A DNA stretch of 64,000 nt, taken from positions 2,666,001 through 2,730,000 of the forward strand of contig NZ_JACKXE010000001.1 in NCBI RefSeq assembly GCF_014212315.1, given 5' to 3'. Position 1 is the first letter of the stretch. The number at the start of each line of letters is the position of its first letter. The DNA comes from Nocardioides luti (lineage in GTDB: Bacteria > Actinomycetota > Actinomycetes > Propionibacteriales > Nocardioidaceae). Under the pieces are notes generated by a model. The model saw only the letters and a list, made by a program, of their open reading frames with translations, did not search any database and was not told the DNA's origin. The position numbers were made by a program, and so were the translations under genes. Of this stretch, positions 43,428-52,276 are shown one piece after another.

Positions 43428-43898
43428 CTACTCGGCCCCGGGGAACCCCTGCTGCCGCCAAGCCTCGTAGGTCACCACGGCCGCCGAGTTCGACAGGTTC
43501 AGCGACCGGCGGCCGGGCACCATCGGGATCCGCAGCCGGTCGGTGACCCGGGGGTGGTCCAGGGCCTCGGCGGGCAGGCCGGTCGGCTCGGGGCCGAAGA
43601 GGAGGACGTCGCCGGGCTCGAAGGCGACGTCGGTGAACCAGCGGGTGGCGTGCGCGGTGAAGGCGAAGACCCGCGAGGAGGCCAGCGCAGGGGTGGCCAG
43701 GGCGGCGTCGAGGTCCGGGTGGACGACCACCGAGGCGAGGTCGTGGTAGTCCAGGCCTGCCCGCTTCAGCTGCGGCTCGGACAGGTCGAAGCCGAGGGGC
43801 TCGACCAGGTGGAGGGTGGCACCGGTGCCGGCGACCATCCGGATCGCGTTGCCCGTGTTGGGCGGGATCCGGGGCTCGAGGAACATCACGTGGAGCAC
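43428..43898 (-). CDS. trmL: tRNA (cytidine(34)-2'-O)-methyltransferase
   Basis: The 156-residue protein is a SPOUT (trefoil-knot) methyltransferase of the TrmL type: EPRIPPNTGNAIRM near the N-terminus, FGPEPTGLP, and the knot motif SLNLSNSAAVVTYEA. It methylates the ribose at the wobble base of tRNA-Leu isoacceptors with SAM. The length is typical. The GTG start has a -10 box only five bases upstream, so the mRNA is probably leaderless. It is convergent with the hemolysin III gene. Confidence 0.92.
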   Translation of the reverse strand: MLHVMFLEPRIPPNTGNAIRMVAGTGATLHLVEPLGFDLSEPQLKRAGLDYHDLASVVVHPDLDAALATPALASSRVFAFTAHATRWFTDVAFEPGDVLLFGPEPTGLPAEALDHPRVTDRLRIPMVPGRRSLNLSNSAAVVTYEAWRQQGFPGAE

Positions 43899-43903
43899 GC
43901 CTC

Positions 43904-43909
43904 AACGTA
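43904..43909 (-). promoter_or_regulatory. -10 element of a leaderless promoter (trmL)
   Basis: TACGTT on the minus strand ends five bases before the GTG of trmL. No ribosome site is present. Confidence 0.4.
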
Positions 43910-44011
43910 TCCCGGCGTCCGGCGCCGCCCGCACGGCGCATGACAGGTGTCATGCGCAGGTGGTGACACCGTCCCCGGGGCACGGCGGCGACCGGCCAGC
44001 AGGCTGGAGCC

Positions 44012-44905
44012 ATGACAGCACCAGCACTGCAGGCGACCGGCCTGACGAAGACGTTCCGCGGCCCGGGCGGCGAGACCGTCACCGCCGTCGACGGCATCGA
44101 CCTGACGATCGGCTCCGGCGAGATCGTGGCGTTCCTCGGCCCGAACGGCGCCGGCAAGACCACGACCGTCGACCTGTTCCTCGGGCTGACCTCGCCGACG
44201 AGCGGCACGATCGAGGTGTACGGCGGGGCGCCGCACCGGGCCGTCGCGGACGGTCGGGTCTCGGCCGTCATGCAGACCGGCGGGCTGCTGCCGGACTTCA
44301 CGGTGGGGGAGACGGTCCAGGCGATCGCGGCCCTCCACGGCCGGCCCGAGCGGGTCGACGTGGTCATCGAGCGTGCCGGCCTCGGCCCGCTGGCCAAGCG
44401 GCTGGTCAAGGCGTGCTCGGGCGGTGAGCAGCAGCGGCTGAAGTTCGCCCTCGCGCTCGTCCCCGACCCGGACCTGGTGATCCTCGACGAGCCGACCACC
44501 GGCATGGACGTCGGCGCCCGGCAGGAGTTCTGGGACACGATGCGCGCGGACGCCGCCGACGGCCGCACGATCGTCTTCGCGACGCACTACCTGGCCGAGG
44601 CCGACGCGTTCGCCGACCGCACGGTGCTGATGGCCGGCGGCCGGATCATGGCCGACGGCCCGACGGCGGAGGTCCGCGCGGCGTACGGCGGCCAGACCAT
44701 GACCCTGCGTCCGCCCGCCGAGGTCGTCGGGCCGCACGGCATCGACCCCGCGTGGCTGGCCCGGGTCCGGGCCGCGGTCGCTCCGCTCGGCATCACCGAC
44801 GTCGAGGTCAGCAGCGCCAGCCTGGAGGCGGCGTTCCTCGCCCTGACCGGCGACCCGACGACCCCCACGACCCGCACCACCCGGCCCGAGGAGGCCCTGC
44901 GATGA
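44012..44905 (+). CDS. ABC-2 type exporter ATP-binding protein
   Basis: The 297-residue ATPase has Walker A GPNGAGKTT, signature CSGGEQQR, Walker B LVILDEPTTGMD and switch His in ATHYLAEAD. A C-terminal domain after residue 220 fits the DrrA/CcmA group that exports drugs or lipids. GGAG lies in front of the ATG. It is followed, with ATGA overlap, by its permease and then a sensor kinase and response regulator. This is the common four-gene arrangement of an inducible ABC exporter with its own two-component system. The exported molecule is unknown. Confidence 0.93.
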   Translation: MTAPALQATGLTKTFRGPGGETVTAVDGIDLTIGSGEIVAFLGPNGAGKTTTVDLFLGLTSPTSGTIEVYGGAPHRAVADGRVSAVMQTGGLLPDFTVGETVQAIAALHGRPERVDVVIERAGLGPLAKRLVKACSGGEQQRLKFALALVPDPDLVILDEPTTGMDVGARQEFWDTMRADAADGRTIVFATHYLAEADAFADRTVLMAGGRIMADGPTAEVRAAYGGQTMTLRPPAEVVGPHGIDPAWLARVRAAVAPLGITDVEVSSASLEAAFLALTGDPTTPTTRTTRPEEALR

Positions 44906-45702
44906 CCACGACGACGATCCCCGACCTGTCGACGGCGACCACCCGGCGTACGCCCCGGCCCCGCGCCGTCGCCTACGCCCGCCTCGACCTCAAGCGCCAG
45001 ATCCGCGACCGGATGGGAATGTTCTTCATCGTCGCGCTGCCGGCGTTCCTCTTCTTCGTGTTCGGGATGGGCGACGACGAGGCGTACGGCAGCGCGAACG
45101 TCGCGATGTACGTCATGGTCTCGATGGCCGCCTACGGCGCCGTCACCGCGACCACGACCGTCGCCGGCGCGGCGGCGACCGAGCAGACGATGGGCTGGGG
45201 GCGCCAGCTGGCGCTGACCCCCTTCAGCCCCTGGGCGTTCGTGGCCGTCAAGACCGCCGTGGCGATGCTGGTGGCGGCCGTCCCGATCGCGCTGATCTAC
45301 GCCATCGGCGCGGCCACCGGCTCGTCCGGCAACGCGGTCGACTGGCTGGCCAGCGCCGGCACCGTGTGGCTCGGCTCGGCCCTCTTCGCGGTCTACGGGC
45401 TGGCCGTCTGCCTGCACTTCAAGGGCGAGAACGCCGCCGGCATCGCGTCCGGGCTGATCGTGATCATGAGCTTCCTCGGCAACGTCTTCACGCCGATGGA
45501 CGGGCTGATCCTGGCGATCGGGCGGTTCACGCCGCTGTACGGCTACGCCGGGTTGGCGCGCTACCCGATCTCCGAGGGCTACCTCCCGAACGACGCCGGC
45601 CACGACTCCGTGTGGCTGCTGCTCGCTAACGTGTGCGCGTGGACGCTGATCTTCGCGGGCCTCGCGGTGTGGGGACTTCGCCGACGCCGCGAGCGGGTGT
45701 GA
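44902..45702 (+). CDS. ABC-2 type exporter permease
   Basis: The 266-residue protein has six predicted spans in the ABC-2 pattern, with the sequence IRDRMGMFFIVALPAFLFFVFG at the first span, TEQTMGWGRQLALTPFSPW in the cytoplasmic loop and GNVFTPMDGLILAIGRFTPLYGYAG near the end. The start ATG overlaps the ATPase stop. It would form the channel with the ATPase. It overlaps the kinase gene by GTGA. Confidence 0.9.
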   Translation: MTTTTIPDLSTATTRRTPRPRAVAYARLDLKRQIRDRMGMFFIVALPAFLFFVFGMGDDEAYGSANVAMYVMVSMAAYGAVTATTTVAGAAATEQTMGWGRQLALTPFSPWAFVAVKTAVAMLVAAVPIALIYAIGAATGSSGNAVDWLASAGTVWLGSALFAVYGLAVCLHFKGENAAGIASGLIVIMSFLGNVFTPMDGLILAIGRFTPLYGYAGLARYPISEGYLPNDAGHDSVWLLLANVCAWTLIFAGLAVWGLRRRRERV

Positions 45703-46763
45703 CCACCTGCGCCGCGCCGACCGACCCCGTCCGCTCGCCCTGGGAGCGCTTCGGCTGGGTGGTCGCCGCCATCTGGCTGGTCTTCCTGGCCTACCCCGTC
45801 GGCGAGGTGCTGCAGACCGACGCGTCGGTGCCGGCGCAGGTGCTGACGCTCACGCTGATCGCGGCGTACGCCGGGGTGTACCTCCTCGGCTGGGCCGTGT
45901 GGCGCCCGCACGCGCTCGCGATCTGGGTCGCGATGATCGCGCTCGGCGCCGCCACCGTGCCGGTCATCGGCATCGAGTCGATCGGCCTGACGCCGTACCT
46001 CGGCGCGTTCTCCGCGCTCATGGTCCCCGCCCCCTGGTGGAAGGCCACCACGGTCGTCAGCGCGCTGCTGCCGGTGCTGTCGCTCGTCGACGGCGACTTC
46101 CCGGCGTTCTTCTTCCTCATGGTGTGGCCGATCATCGGGTTCTGCGCGGCGATGCGGGTCTTCTCCGAGCTCGACGGGCGCGCCGACGCCGCCCGCGCCG
46201 AGCTCGCGCTGGTCGCCGAGCGCGACCGGGTCGCCCGTGACGTGCACGACGTCCTCGGCCACTCGCTGACGGTCCTGTCGATCAAGGCCGAGCTCGCGTC
46301 CCGGCTGATCGAGGTCGACCCCGAGCGGGCCCGGGCCGAGCTCACCTCCATCCAGGAGACGGCGCGTCAGGCGCTCGCCGAGGTGCGCTCGACGGTCGGC
46401 GGCCTGCGCGCGGCCAGCCTCGAGGCCGAGCTCGCCGCCGCGCCCCGGATGCTCGCCGACGCCGGCATCGAGACGCGCGTGGTCGGCACCGTCGCCGACA
46501 CCGACCCGCGGCACCGCACGCTGCTCGCCTGGGTGCTCCGCGAGTCGCTCACCAACGTGGTCCGCCACGCGCGGGCGTCCACCGTCTCGATCGAGCTGTC
46601 GCCGCAGGGGCTGGTCGTGGCCGACGACGGCGTCGGCTGCTCGGCGGCCGAGGGCAACGGGCGGCGGGGGATGCGCGAGCGGGTGCTCGCGTCCGGCGGC
46701 ACCCTGGACGTCACCGGGTCGACCGGCTCCGGCGGCACCCGCGTGCAGGTGCTGCTCCCGTGA
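45699..46763 (+). CDS. DesK-like sensor histidine kinase
   Basis: The GTG-started 354-residue kinase has five or six membrane spans in its first 150 residues, the HisKA_3 phospho-acceptor His183 in RDVHDVLGHSL and an HATPase domain with ESLTNVVRHA and VADDGVGC. No extracellular sensor domain is present, so it probably senses membrane state or the transporter itself. Starts further upstream lie inside the permease gene. It is coupled to the response regulator by a GTGA overlap. Confidence 0.9.
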   Translation: MTTCAAPTDPVRSPWERFGWVVAAIWLVFLAYPVGEVLQTDASVPAQVLTLTLIAAYAGVYLLGWAVWRPHALAIWVAMIALGAATVPVIGIESIGLTPYLGAFSALMVPAPWWKATTVVSALLPVLSLVDGDFPAFFFLMVWPIIGFCAAMRVFSELDGRADAARAELALVAERDRVARDVHDVLGHSLTVLSIKAELASRLIEVDPERARAELTSIQETARQALAEVRSTVGGLRAASLEAELAAAPRMLADAGIETRVVGTVADTDPRHRTLLAWVLRESLTNVVRHARASTVSIELSPQGLVVADDGVGCSAAEGNGRRGMRERVLASGGTLDVTGSTGSGGTRVQVLLP

Positions 46764-47365
46764 TCCGGGTCCTGCTGGCCGACGACCAGGCCCTGGTCCG
46801 CGGTGCGCTCGCCGCGCTCCTCGACCTCGAGACCGACCTCGAGGTCGTGGCCCAGGTCGGCCGCGGTGACGAGGTGCTCGCGGCGGCGCGGGACTCGCAG
46901 GCCGACGTCTGCCTGCTCGACATCGAGATGCCCGGCCTGACGGGGCTCGAGGTCGCCGAGCAGCTGCGCGCCGAGCTGCCGGGCACTCGGTCGCTGATCG
47001 TGACGACGTTCGGCCGGCCGGGCTACGTGCGCCGCGCCCTCGACGCGGGCGCCGCCGGCTTCCTGGTCAAGGACACTCCCGCACGCGAGCTCGCCGACGC
47101 CGTACGCCGGGTGCACGCCGGCCTGCGCGTCGTGGACCCCGACCTCGCGACCGAGTCGCTGATGTCCGGGCCGTCCCCGCTCACCGCCCGCGAGGCGGAG
47201 ATCCTGCTGCTCGCGCTCGACGGCTCGCCGGTGGCCGTGATCGCGGCGAAGGCACACCTGTCGATGGGGACGGTGCGCAACTACCTCTCCGCCGCGATCG
47301 GCAAGACCGGCGCCTCGACCCGGGCCGAGGCCGCCCGCGTCGCGCAGGCGAACGGATGGATCTGA
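46760..47365 (+). CDS. LuxR-type response regulator, DesR-like
   Basis: The 201-residue regulator has a receiver domain with the acidic pair ADDQ at residues 7-10, phosphorylation site Asp54 (CLLDIEMPG) and Lys in FLVKDT, followed by a LuxR helix-turn-helix (LTAREAEILLLALDG, HLSMGTVRNYLSAAIGKTG). It begins at a GTG. It would be activated by the preceding kinase and probably controls the exporter operon. The family is common in actinobacteria. A specific operator cannot be pointed out. Confidence 0.92.
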   Translation: MIRVLLADDQALVRGALAALLDLETDLEVVAQVGRGDEVLAAARDSQADVCLLDIEMPGLTGLEVAEQLRAELPGTRSLIVTTFGRPGYVRRALDAGAAGFLVKDTPARELADAVRRVHAGLRVVDPDLATESLMSGPSPLTAREAEILLLALDGSPVAVIAAKAHLSMGTVRNYLSAAIGKTGASTRAEAARVAQANGWI

Positions 47366-47427
47366 GACCTGATCGGGCCCCTGGCGCGTCTTCTCGTCGT
47401 ACCCGTCCCTGACCGAGAGGAGCCTCC

Positions 47428-47964
47428 GTGCGTGGCAGCCGGCGTGACGACGCGGAGTTCACCGCGTTCGCCGCCCAGCACTCCGACCGGCTCTACCGGA
47501 GCGCCTACCTGCTGACGACCTCGCCGTACGCCGCCGAGGACCTGCTGCAGACCACGCTCACCCAGGCGTTCGTCGGCTGGCGCCGGCTGCGCACCACCGA
47601 CGACCCGGTGGCGTACTGCCACCGGATCCTGCTCAACGCCTTCCTCTCCGAGCGGCGGCTGCGCCGCAGCGGCGAGCTGCCGACCGGTGACCTGACGATC
47701 CTGCGCGGGCGGCACGACGTCGGCACCTCCGCGCCGGCCGCGGACGTGGCCGACCGGCTCACGCTGATGGCCGCCCTGGCCGAGCTCGCGCCGCTCGACC
47801 GCGCGGTCGTGGTGCTGCGCTTCTGGCACGACCTCAGCGTGGCCACCACGGCCGCCGACCTCCACCTCAGCGAAGCGGCGGTGAAGAACCGCACGAGCCG
47901 CGCGCTGCGCCGGCTGCGGGACCTGCTCGCCGACGACATCGACCTCCCGAGGAGCACCTCATGA
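47428..47964 (+). CDS. SigE-family ECF sigma factor
   Basis: The 178-residue protein has sigma region 2 (FAAQHSDRLYRSAYLLTTSPYAAEDLLQTTLTQAF) and region 4 (LPL-type DRAVVVLRFWHDLSVATTAADLHLSEAAVKNRTSRAL). The gap between them is short, as in the SigE-like ECF group of Streptomyces and Nocardioides. GAGAGGAGG precedes the GTG. It is translationally coupled by ATGA to a membrane protein that may act as an anti-sigma factor. The promoter recognised is not identified. Confidence 0.9.
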   Translation: MRGSRRDDAEFTAFAAQHSDRLYRSAYLLTTSPYAAEDLLQTTLTQAFVGWRRLRTTDDPVAYCHRILLNAFLSERRLRRSGELPTGDLTILRGRHDVGTSAPAADVADRLTLMAALAELAPLDRAVVVLRFWHDLSVATTAADLHLSEAAVKNRTSRALRRLRDLLADDIDLPRSTS

Positions 47965-48863
47965 ACGACGACCGCGAACCCGTCGACGGGCTCGACCACC
48001 ACCTCCGCGACCGGATGGACCGTGCCGTCGGCGGGCTGCGCGCTCCCGACGTCCTTCCTCTCGCCCTCGCCCGCGGGGCACGCCGGCGCCGCCACCGGAG
48101 CGTGGCGTACGCCGTCGGCGGCGTCGCGGCCGCGACCGCGCTCGCGCTCGCCGTGCCGGCCTTCGCGCAGGACTGGCCCGGTCGGGACACGGACCCCACG
48201 ACCCCGTCGGTGGCGGCCGACCCGAGCGGCTCCGCGCCCGCGAGCCCCACGGCGTCGTCCGGGAAGGGCGCGTCCGGGGAGGATGCGTGTGGCGCTGCCG
48301 CGACCGGGTGGTGGAGCAAGTCGACCGAGGAGATCCGGGACGAGCTGGCCGGGCTGCTGCCCGCGGGCGTGGGCATCGGGGAGACGGACGACCACGGGTC
48401 CGGCACCTGGGGCGGCAACCTCGTCAGCGGGGGCGACGCGGACTTCGCCAGCGTGACGCTGCTCCCGCCGCCCGGGGTGCCGGGCGGGCGGCGAACCCTC
48501 GCGGAGCTCTCGTCCGGAGGCCCCTGTGCCGGGGGCAGCAACGCGCCGTCGCAGCCGGTGCGCCCGTGTGCCGAGCTGACGGGGAACGAGTCCTGCCAGG
48601 AGATCCGCTCCGCGGACGGCACGCTGGTCGGCGTCGTCACCGACAAGGTCGAGCGGACGGTCGTCGACCGGCAGGAGCAGCCGACCGACCGGGCCTACGT
48701 CCTCGCCACCCTCGCCGGACCCGGTGGCGGCCACGTCGAGGTCTACGTCGCCGAGGGCACCCGGGCGGACCGGCCCTCGACCGTGCACGACCCCGCCGAC
48801 GTCCCCGCTCTCGACGCCCAGCAGGTCCGCGCGATCCTGACCGACCCGTTCTGGACCAGCTGA
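47961..48863 (+). CDS. Single-pass membrane protein, possible anti-sigma partner
   Basis: The 300-residue protein has a cytoplasmic N-terminus of about 45 residues, rich in Arg/His (ARGARRRRHRS), then a single span (YAVGGVAAATALALAVPAFA) and an outer domain with a Ser/Pro/Thr linker and four Cys, including CAGGS and CAEL. The coupling to the sigma gene and the one-span design are those of anti-sigma factors, yet the N-terminus lacks a recognisable ZAS or HATPase-type domain. I would call it a partner of unknown function. It ends about 80 bases before the tRNA gene. Confidence 0.75.
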   Translation: MNDDREPVDGLDHHLRDRMDRAVGGLRAPDVLPLALARGARRRRHRSVAYAVGGVAAATALALAVPAFAQDWPGRDTDPTTPSVAADPSGSAPASPTASSGKGASGEDACGAAATGWWSKSTEEIRDELAGLLPAGVGIGETDDHGSGTWGGNLVSGGDADFASVTLLPPPGVPGGRRTLAELSSGGPCAGGSNAPSQPVRPCAELTGNESCQEIRSADGTLVGVVTDKVERTVVDRQEQPTDRAYVLATLAGPGGGHVEVYVAEGTRADRPSTVHDPADVPALDAQQVRAILTDPFWTS

Positions 48864-48871
48864 CGGCCCGG

Positions 48872-48886
48872 CCGCACCCGGTGCGG
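48872..48886 (+). terminator. Short hairpin after the sigma-factor operon, possible terminator
   Basis: CCGCACC and GGTGCGG are separated by one base, eight bases after the stop of the membrane-protein gene. No T tract follows, so the call is weak. Confidence 0.3.
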
Positions 48887-48944
48887 GCGGAGGCCCTGCC
48901 GGGATGGGATACTCCTCGGGCCGGGCTCGTCAGGGCCCGGTCGC

Positions 48945-49018
48945 GCGGACGTGGTGTAGTTGCAGCACGCTTCCCTTCCAGGGAAGGGGTCGAGGTTCAA
49001 ATCCTCGCGTCCGCTCCA
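48945..49018 (+). tRNA. tRNA-Gly, anticodon UCC
   Basis: The acceptor stem GCGGACG pairs with CGTCCGC, followed by discriminator T and an encoded CCA. The anticodon stem CTTCC/GGAAG closes a loop CTTCCAG with anticodon TCC at 48977-48979. The T-stem CGAGG/CCTCG holds loop TTCAAAT. The D-arm GTG/CAC is also visible. A possible -10 box GATACT lies at 48908-48913. No integrase or repeated 3' end is near, so it is not an occupied attachment site. Confidence 0.95.
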
Positions 49019-49070
49019 CTCTTCCTCGTTCCGGCCCTGCGCCCGGGCGTCTTCGCCGATACTCGCTCTC

Positions 49071-49361
49071 GTGCGTCGTCACTTGTGGTGGGTCCTCGGC
49101 CTGGTCCTCGTGGTCGCGGGCATCGTCGTCGCGCTGTCGGTCGGCCCCGGCCCCGGCGACGACGTCTACTACCTCACCGAGCGTCCCCCCACCCGCCCCG
49201 ACTGGTTCACGGGCTTTAGCCAGGCGGACACCAGCGGGTCGCTGGTCTTTCTGAGCCGCGGGCAGCTGGCCGGCTGCGCGCTGGCGGTGCTCGGGCTGCT
49301 GGTCGTCGCCGCCGGACTGGGCTTCCGCATGGGGAGGCGCCGCGCCGGGGTCGGACGGTGA
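49071..49361 (+). CDS. Small membrane protein, two spans
   Basis: The GTG-started 96-residue protein has a hydrophobic N-terminal span (HLWWVLGLVLVVAGIVVALSV), an outside loop with RPDWFTGF, and a second span (LAGCALAVLGLLVVAAGLGF) with a basic C-terminus RMGRRRAG. GATACT lies seven bases before the start and no ribosome site is visible, so the message may be leaderless. It overlaps the next gene as GTGA. I do not recognise a family; the conserved pairing with a propeller-like protein hints at joint function. Confidence 0.65.
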   Translation: MRRHLWWVLGLVLVVAGIVVALSVGPGPGDDVYYLTERPPTRPDWFTGFSQADTSGSLVFLSRGQLAGCALAVLGLLVVAAGLGFRMGRRRAGVGR

Positions 49362-50614
49362 CCGGCCCGGTGCGCCGGGCCCTCGCCACGGTCGCGCTGG
49401 CGGGTGCGCTCGCGGTCGCAACCGGTCTGGCGCTGGTCCCGGGTGCCACCGCCGCGGGCGGCGAGGACCCGCACCTGCCCGAGGTCGTCAACGCCCCCGG
49501 TGCGTGGTCGACGCACGAAGGCGTCGACGGCCCGGTGGCCGCGATGGGAATCTCGATGCGCAGCAGGACGGTCGGCGTCCTCGACAAGCGCCAGTCGCTG
49601 GAGGTCTTCGCGGTCTCCGCCGCGGACGGCAGCGCCTCCTGGCTCCGTCTGCCCGGCTTCTCCCACCGCCGCTGGGGGCTGTCCGGCGGGACCGCGCTGT
49701 CGCCCGACGGGCGCTGGATCGGCTGGGTGCGCCCCGCGCGCGACGGTCGCGGCGGGATGCCCGGCAACGCGTCGAGGTGGTCGGTCATGGACACCACCAC
49801 GGGCGAGATCCGGCAGCTCGACGTACCCGGCGCCTCCTCGGTCCGCGGCACCCTGTCCGACCTGGCGTTCTCCGGGGACTCCCGCTACCTGCTGACCAGC
49901 TACGAGGACCCCGACCTGCCGCGCAGGCAGCGCTCGCACGAGCACCAGCTCGTCGCGTGGGACGTCCGCGACGGCAGCCCCACCGTGGTCGAGGAGCCCG
50001 GCCACTACTGGCTGCCCGTCCTCGGCACTGCCCCCTCGGGCGTCGTGTGGGCGCGGGGTCGCACGGTCCACCGGACGGATCCCGACCTCGGCGCCCCGTC
50101 GTCGGTGCGGCTGCCCTACCAGGTGATGGACGCCTCCTGGGGGCCGGACGACACGACGTTCGCCTCCATCGGCCACCGTGTCGGCAGGCCGCGCTCGCCG
50201 TGGCGTCTCTACGCCGGGGCGGCGGGGCACGAGGCGGACGCGCGGCCCCTGGACCTGCCCGCGGGCGTCTCGCCCGGCCAGCTGCTCGGGTGGCGCGACC
50301 CGACCCACGTCGTGGTCGGGCACTGGCGCACCGAGGTGCACGTCGTCGACATCGTCGACGGCGACGTCGAGGCGATCGAGCTGCGTGGCTACGGCGAGCA
50401 GGTGAACGCCCCGGACCTGGCCACGGCGCTGTGGCAGCGGCCGCTCGGGCCTGCGGCGGAGCCGGAGGCGACGACCGACCCCCGGCGACCGTGGCACCGG
50501 GCGGGCGCTGTCGCCCTGGTGCCGGTGGCCGGGTCGTGGCTGCTGTGGCGCCGCCGCCGGCGACGTGTCCCGTCCGGGGGCCGGTCAGTCAGGCGGCCGC
50601 CCGGCTCGCGGTGA
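49358..50614 (+). CDS. Membrane-anchored propeller-like protein of unknown function
   Basis: The 418-residue protein starts with a signal peptide (VALAGALAVATGLALVPGATAAGG), continues with blades such as LSPDGRWIGWVRPARDG, LAFSGDSRYLLTSY and GWRDPTHVVVGHW, and ends with one membrane span and an Arg-rich tail (LVPVAGSWLLWRRRRRR). It is thus anchored at the C-terminus with the propeller outside. Its 3' end overlaps the convergent glycosyltransferase gene by 26 bases. It resembles the secreted proteins at 10196 and 63349 in style but not obviously in sequence. No catalytic motif. Confidence 0.72.
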   Translation: MTGPVRRALATVALAGALAVATGLALVPGATAAGGEDPHLPEVVNAPGAWSTHEGVDGPVAAMGISMRSRTVGVLDKRQSLEVFAVSAADGSASWLRLPGFSHRRWGLSGGTALSPDGRWIGWVRPARDGRGGMPGNASRWSVMDTTTGEIRQLDVPGASSVRGTLSDLAFSGDSRYLLTSYEDPDLPRRQRSHEHQLVAWDVRDGSPTVVEEPGHYWLPVLGTAPSGVVWARGRTVHRTDPDLGAPSSVRLPYQVMDASWGPDDTTFASIGHRVGRPRSPWRLYAGAAGHEADARPLDLPAGVSPGQLLGWRDPTHVVVGHWRTEVHVVDIVDGDVEAIELRGYGEQVNAPDLATALWQRPLGPAAEPEATTDPRRPWHRAGAVALVPVAGSWLLWRRRRRRVPSGGRSVRRPPGSR

Positions 50615-51686
50615 CCGACTCGATCAGGTCGGCGCCGGCGGCGGCACCGGAGGTGGCGCGGAGGGTGGAGCCCAGTCGGGCCGCGGCGATCCGGTGCGGA
50701 CCGTCGCCGATCAGCTCGGTCACGGCGGCCGCGATGGCCGCGGGAGCGGCCTTCTTGGAGAGGAGCCGACCCGCGCCGGCGTCGACGAGCGACTGCCCGA
50801 CCATCCTCTGGTCGAGCATCGGGTGCATCGGCATCACCAGGACCGGGAGGTCGTGGGCCAGCGCGACCATCGTGGTCGCGTGGCCGCCGTGCCCGATGAC
50901 CATCGACACGGTCGGGAGCAGCTCGGCGTGGGGGACGAACCCGCGGAGCTGGACGTTCGGCGGCGCTGTGAGGTGCTCGATGCCGATGGAGGGGCCGACC
51001 GTGGCGACGGCGCGCACCCCGAGGGTGCCGAGCGCGTCGAGGATGTGCTGCATGGCGCGCGCCTGGCCCGGGAAGTTGACCGTGCTGAGGCTGACGAGCA
51101 CCGTCGGCACGGTGGGCGCTGCCGGGACGCCCGTGACCACCGGACCGGTGTAGTGCAGGTTGCCGGGGAGTCGTCCCCGCCCGGCGGGGTCGAGCTCGGC
51201 GCTGCAGGCGACCACCCGTGCGGCCGCGCTCCGCAGCAGCCTGCGCGCGGGAATGCGCTTCACCGTCATGGCGAGGCCCATCGGGCCGCGCAGCCAGCGC
51301 CGGACGAGGTAGGCGTCGTACATGTGCTCCAGCACGACGTACGGCACCCCCGCGGCGGCGACCGCCTGCATCGCGCCGAAGAGGATGCAGTCGATCACCA
51401 CGAGGCCGGCCGGCTCGCGCCGCAGCTCCTCCACCACGTCGCGGCCCATCCCCCGGTCGCCGAACACGCCCGCGTAGTCGACGGGCGTGCTGCTGTCGGT
51501 GGCCGTGAAGGGGCGGGCATTGCGGAAGGGCGTGAAGTCGAGCCCGGCGGCCTCCACCTGTGCCCGCTGCGCGGGGTGCCCCATGACCCGGACCCGGTGG
51601 CCGCGGTGCTGCAGCTCGGTGGCGATGCCGAGAGCCGGGGGGACGTTGCCACCGCCGTCCCACGTGACGACGAGGATGGTGCTCAT
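50589..51686 (-). CDS. GT1-family (UGT/MGT-like) glycosyltransferase
   Basis: The 365-residue enzyme has a GT-B fold. The N-domain opens WDGGGNVPPALGIATELQHRG, and the donor domain carries GHGGHATTMVALAHDLPVLVMPMHPMLDQ, the motif that binds the nucleotide sugar in macrolide and flavonoid glycosyltransferases. It would move a sugar from a nucleotide donor to a small acceptor. The ATG overlaps the stop of the TetR gene upstream, so regulator and enzyme are co-transcribed. The acceptor may be an antibiotic or other aglycone; unknown. Confidence 0.88.
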   Translation of the reverse strand: MSTILVVTWDGGGNVPPALGIATELQHRGHRVRVMGHPAQRAQVEAAGLDFTPFRNARPFTATDSSTPVDYAGVFGDRGMGRDVVEELRREPAGLVVIDCILFGAMQAVAAAGVPYVVLEHMYDAYLVRRWLRGPMGLAMTVKRIPARRLLRSAAARVVACSAELDPAGRGRLPGNLHYTGPVVTGVPAAPTVPTVLVSLSTVNFPGQARAMQHILDALGTLGVRAVATVGPSIGIEHLTAPPNVQLRGFVPHAELLPTVSMVIGHGGHATTMVALAHDLPVLVMPMHPMLDQRMVGQSLVDAGAGRLLSKKAAPAAIAAAVTELIGDGPHRIAAARLGSTLRATSGAAAGADLIESVTASRAAA

Positions 51687-52276
51687 GACGGCGCTCCTTC
51701 GGGTTCGGCGCCCTCGAGGATCGAGGTCGTGAGGCGGTGCATCAGCTGTTCGGTCCGTGCCCGCGAGTAGCGGCGGTCGCGGCGCAGCAGCTTCCACGTG
51801 TAGACGTCGGTCGCGACCACGAGGAGGTCGATGACCGGGTCGCGGGGGCCGGCGTACGGGGCGAAGACGGTCTGCACCCAGGTGCGGTGCATCGATCGAC
51901 CACGTCGGGTGAGCTCGGCGACCTGCGGGTCGGTGGACTCCTGGGCGAGCATCAGGAGCGCCGTCTGGCCGCGGTCCTCGTAGTGGTCGACGATCACCCG
52001 GACGGCCGCGGCGACGTCGCCGACAGGGGTACGCCGCTCCTCGGTCACGGCAGCGATCGCGTGGTCCATGGTCGCTTCGTACAGACCGGCGCGGCTCGTG
52101 AAGTGCCGCAGGATGGTCTGGACGCTGACACCGGCCGCCTCGGCGACGTCGTCGAGGGAGATGTCGGGGAACATCCGCTCGCGGCCGAGGTCGAAGAGCG
52201 TCTCGAGGATCCGCCGCCGGGTGTCGGCGACGGCCTGGGCGCGAGCCCCCATGGTGTAGCTGCGTGTCGATTTCAT
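51683..52276 (-). CDS. TetR-family regulator of the glycosyltransferase gene
   Basis: The 197-residue protein has a TetR helix-turn-helix (ISLDDVAEAAGVSVQTILRHF) and a helical effector domain ending MHRLTTSILEG. I choose the ATG at 52276 because the alternative GTG at 52294 would put the coding region across the palindromic operator. A TGTCAA/TTGACA dyad covers the start, as expected for autorepression. It forms an ATGA-coupled pair with the glycosyltransferase, which suggests response to the enzyme's acceptor. An internal ATG (MGARAQ) is a further alternative. Confidence 0.86.
   Translation of the reverse strand: MKSTRSYTMGARAQAVADTRRRILETLFDLGRERMFPDISLDDVAEAAGVSVQTILRHFTSRAGLYEATMDHAIAAVTEERRTPVGDVAAAVRVIVDHYEDRGQTALLMLAQESTDPQVAELTRRGRSMHRTWVQTVFAPYAGPRDPVIDLLVVATDVYTWKLLRRDRRYSRARTEQLMHRLTTSILEGAEPEGAPS

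Noticed and set aside
44012..47365. Lantibiotic or bacteriocin immunity cluster
   Set aside because: The ABC-2/kinase/regulator set is also the ordinary drug- or lipid-export arrangement in actinobacteria, and no precursor peptide gene is near.
48945..49018. tRNA-Gly gene as an integration (attachment) site
   Set aside because: No integrase, no repeated 3' tRNA end and no change in gene style lies on either side.
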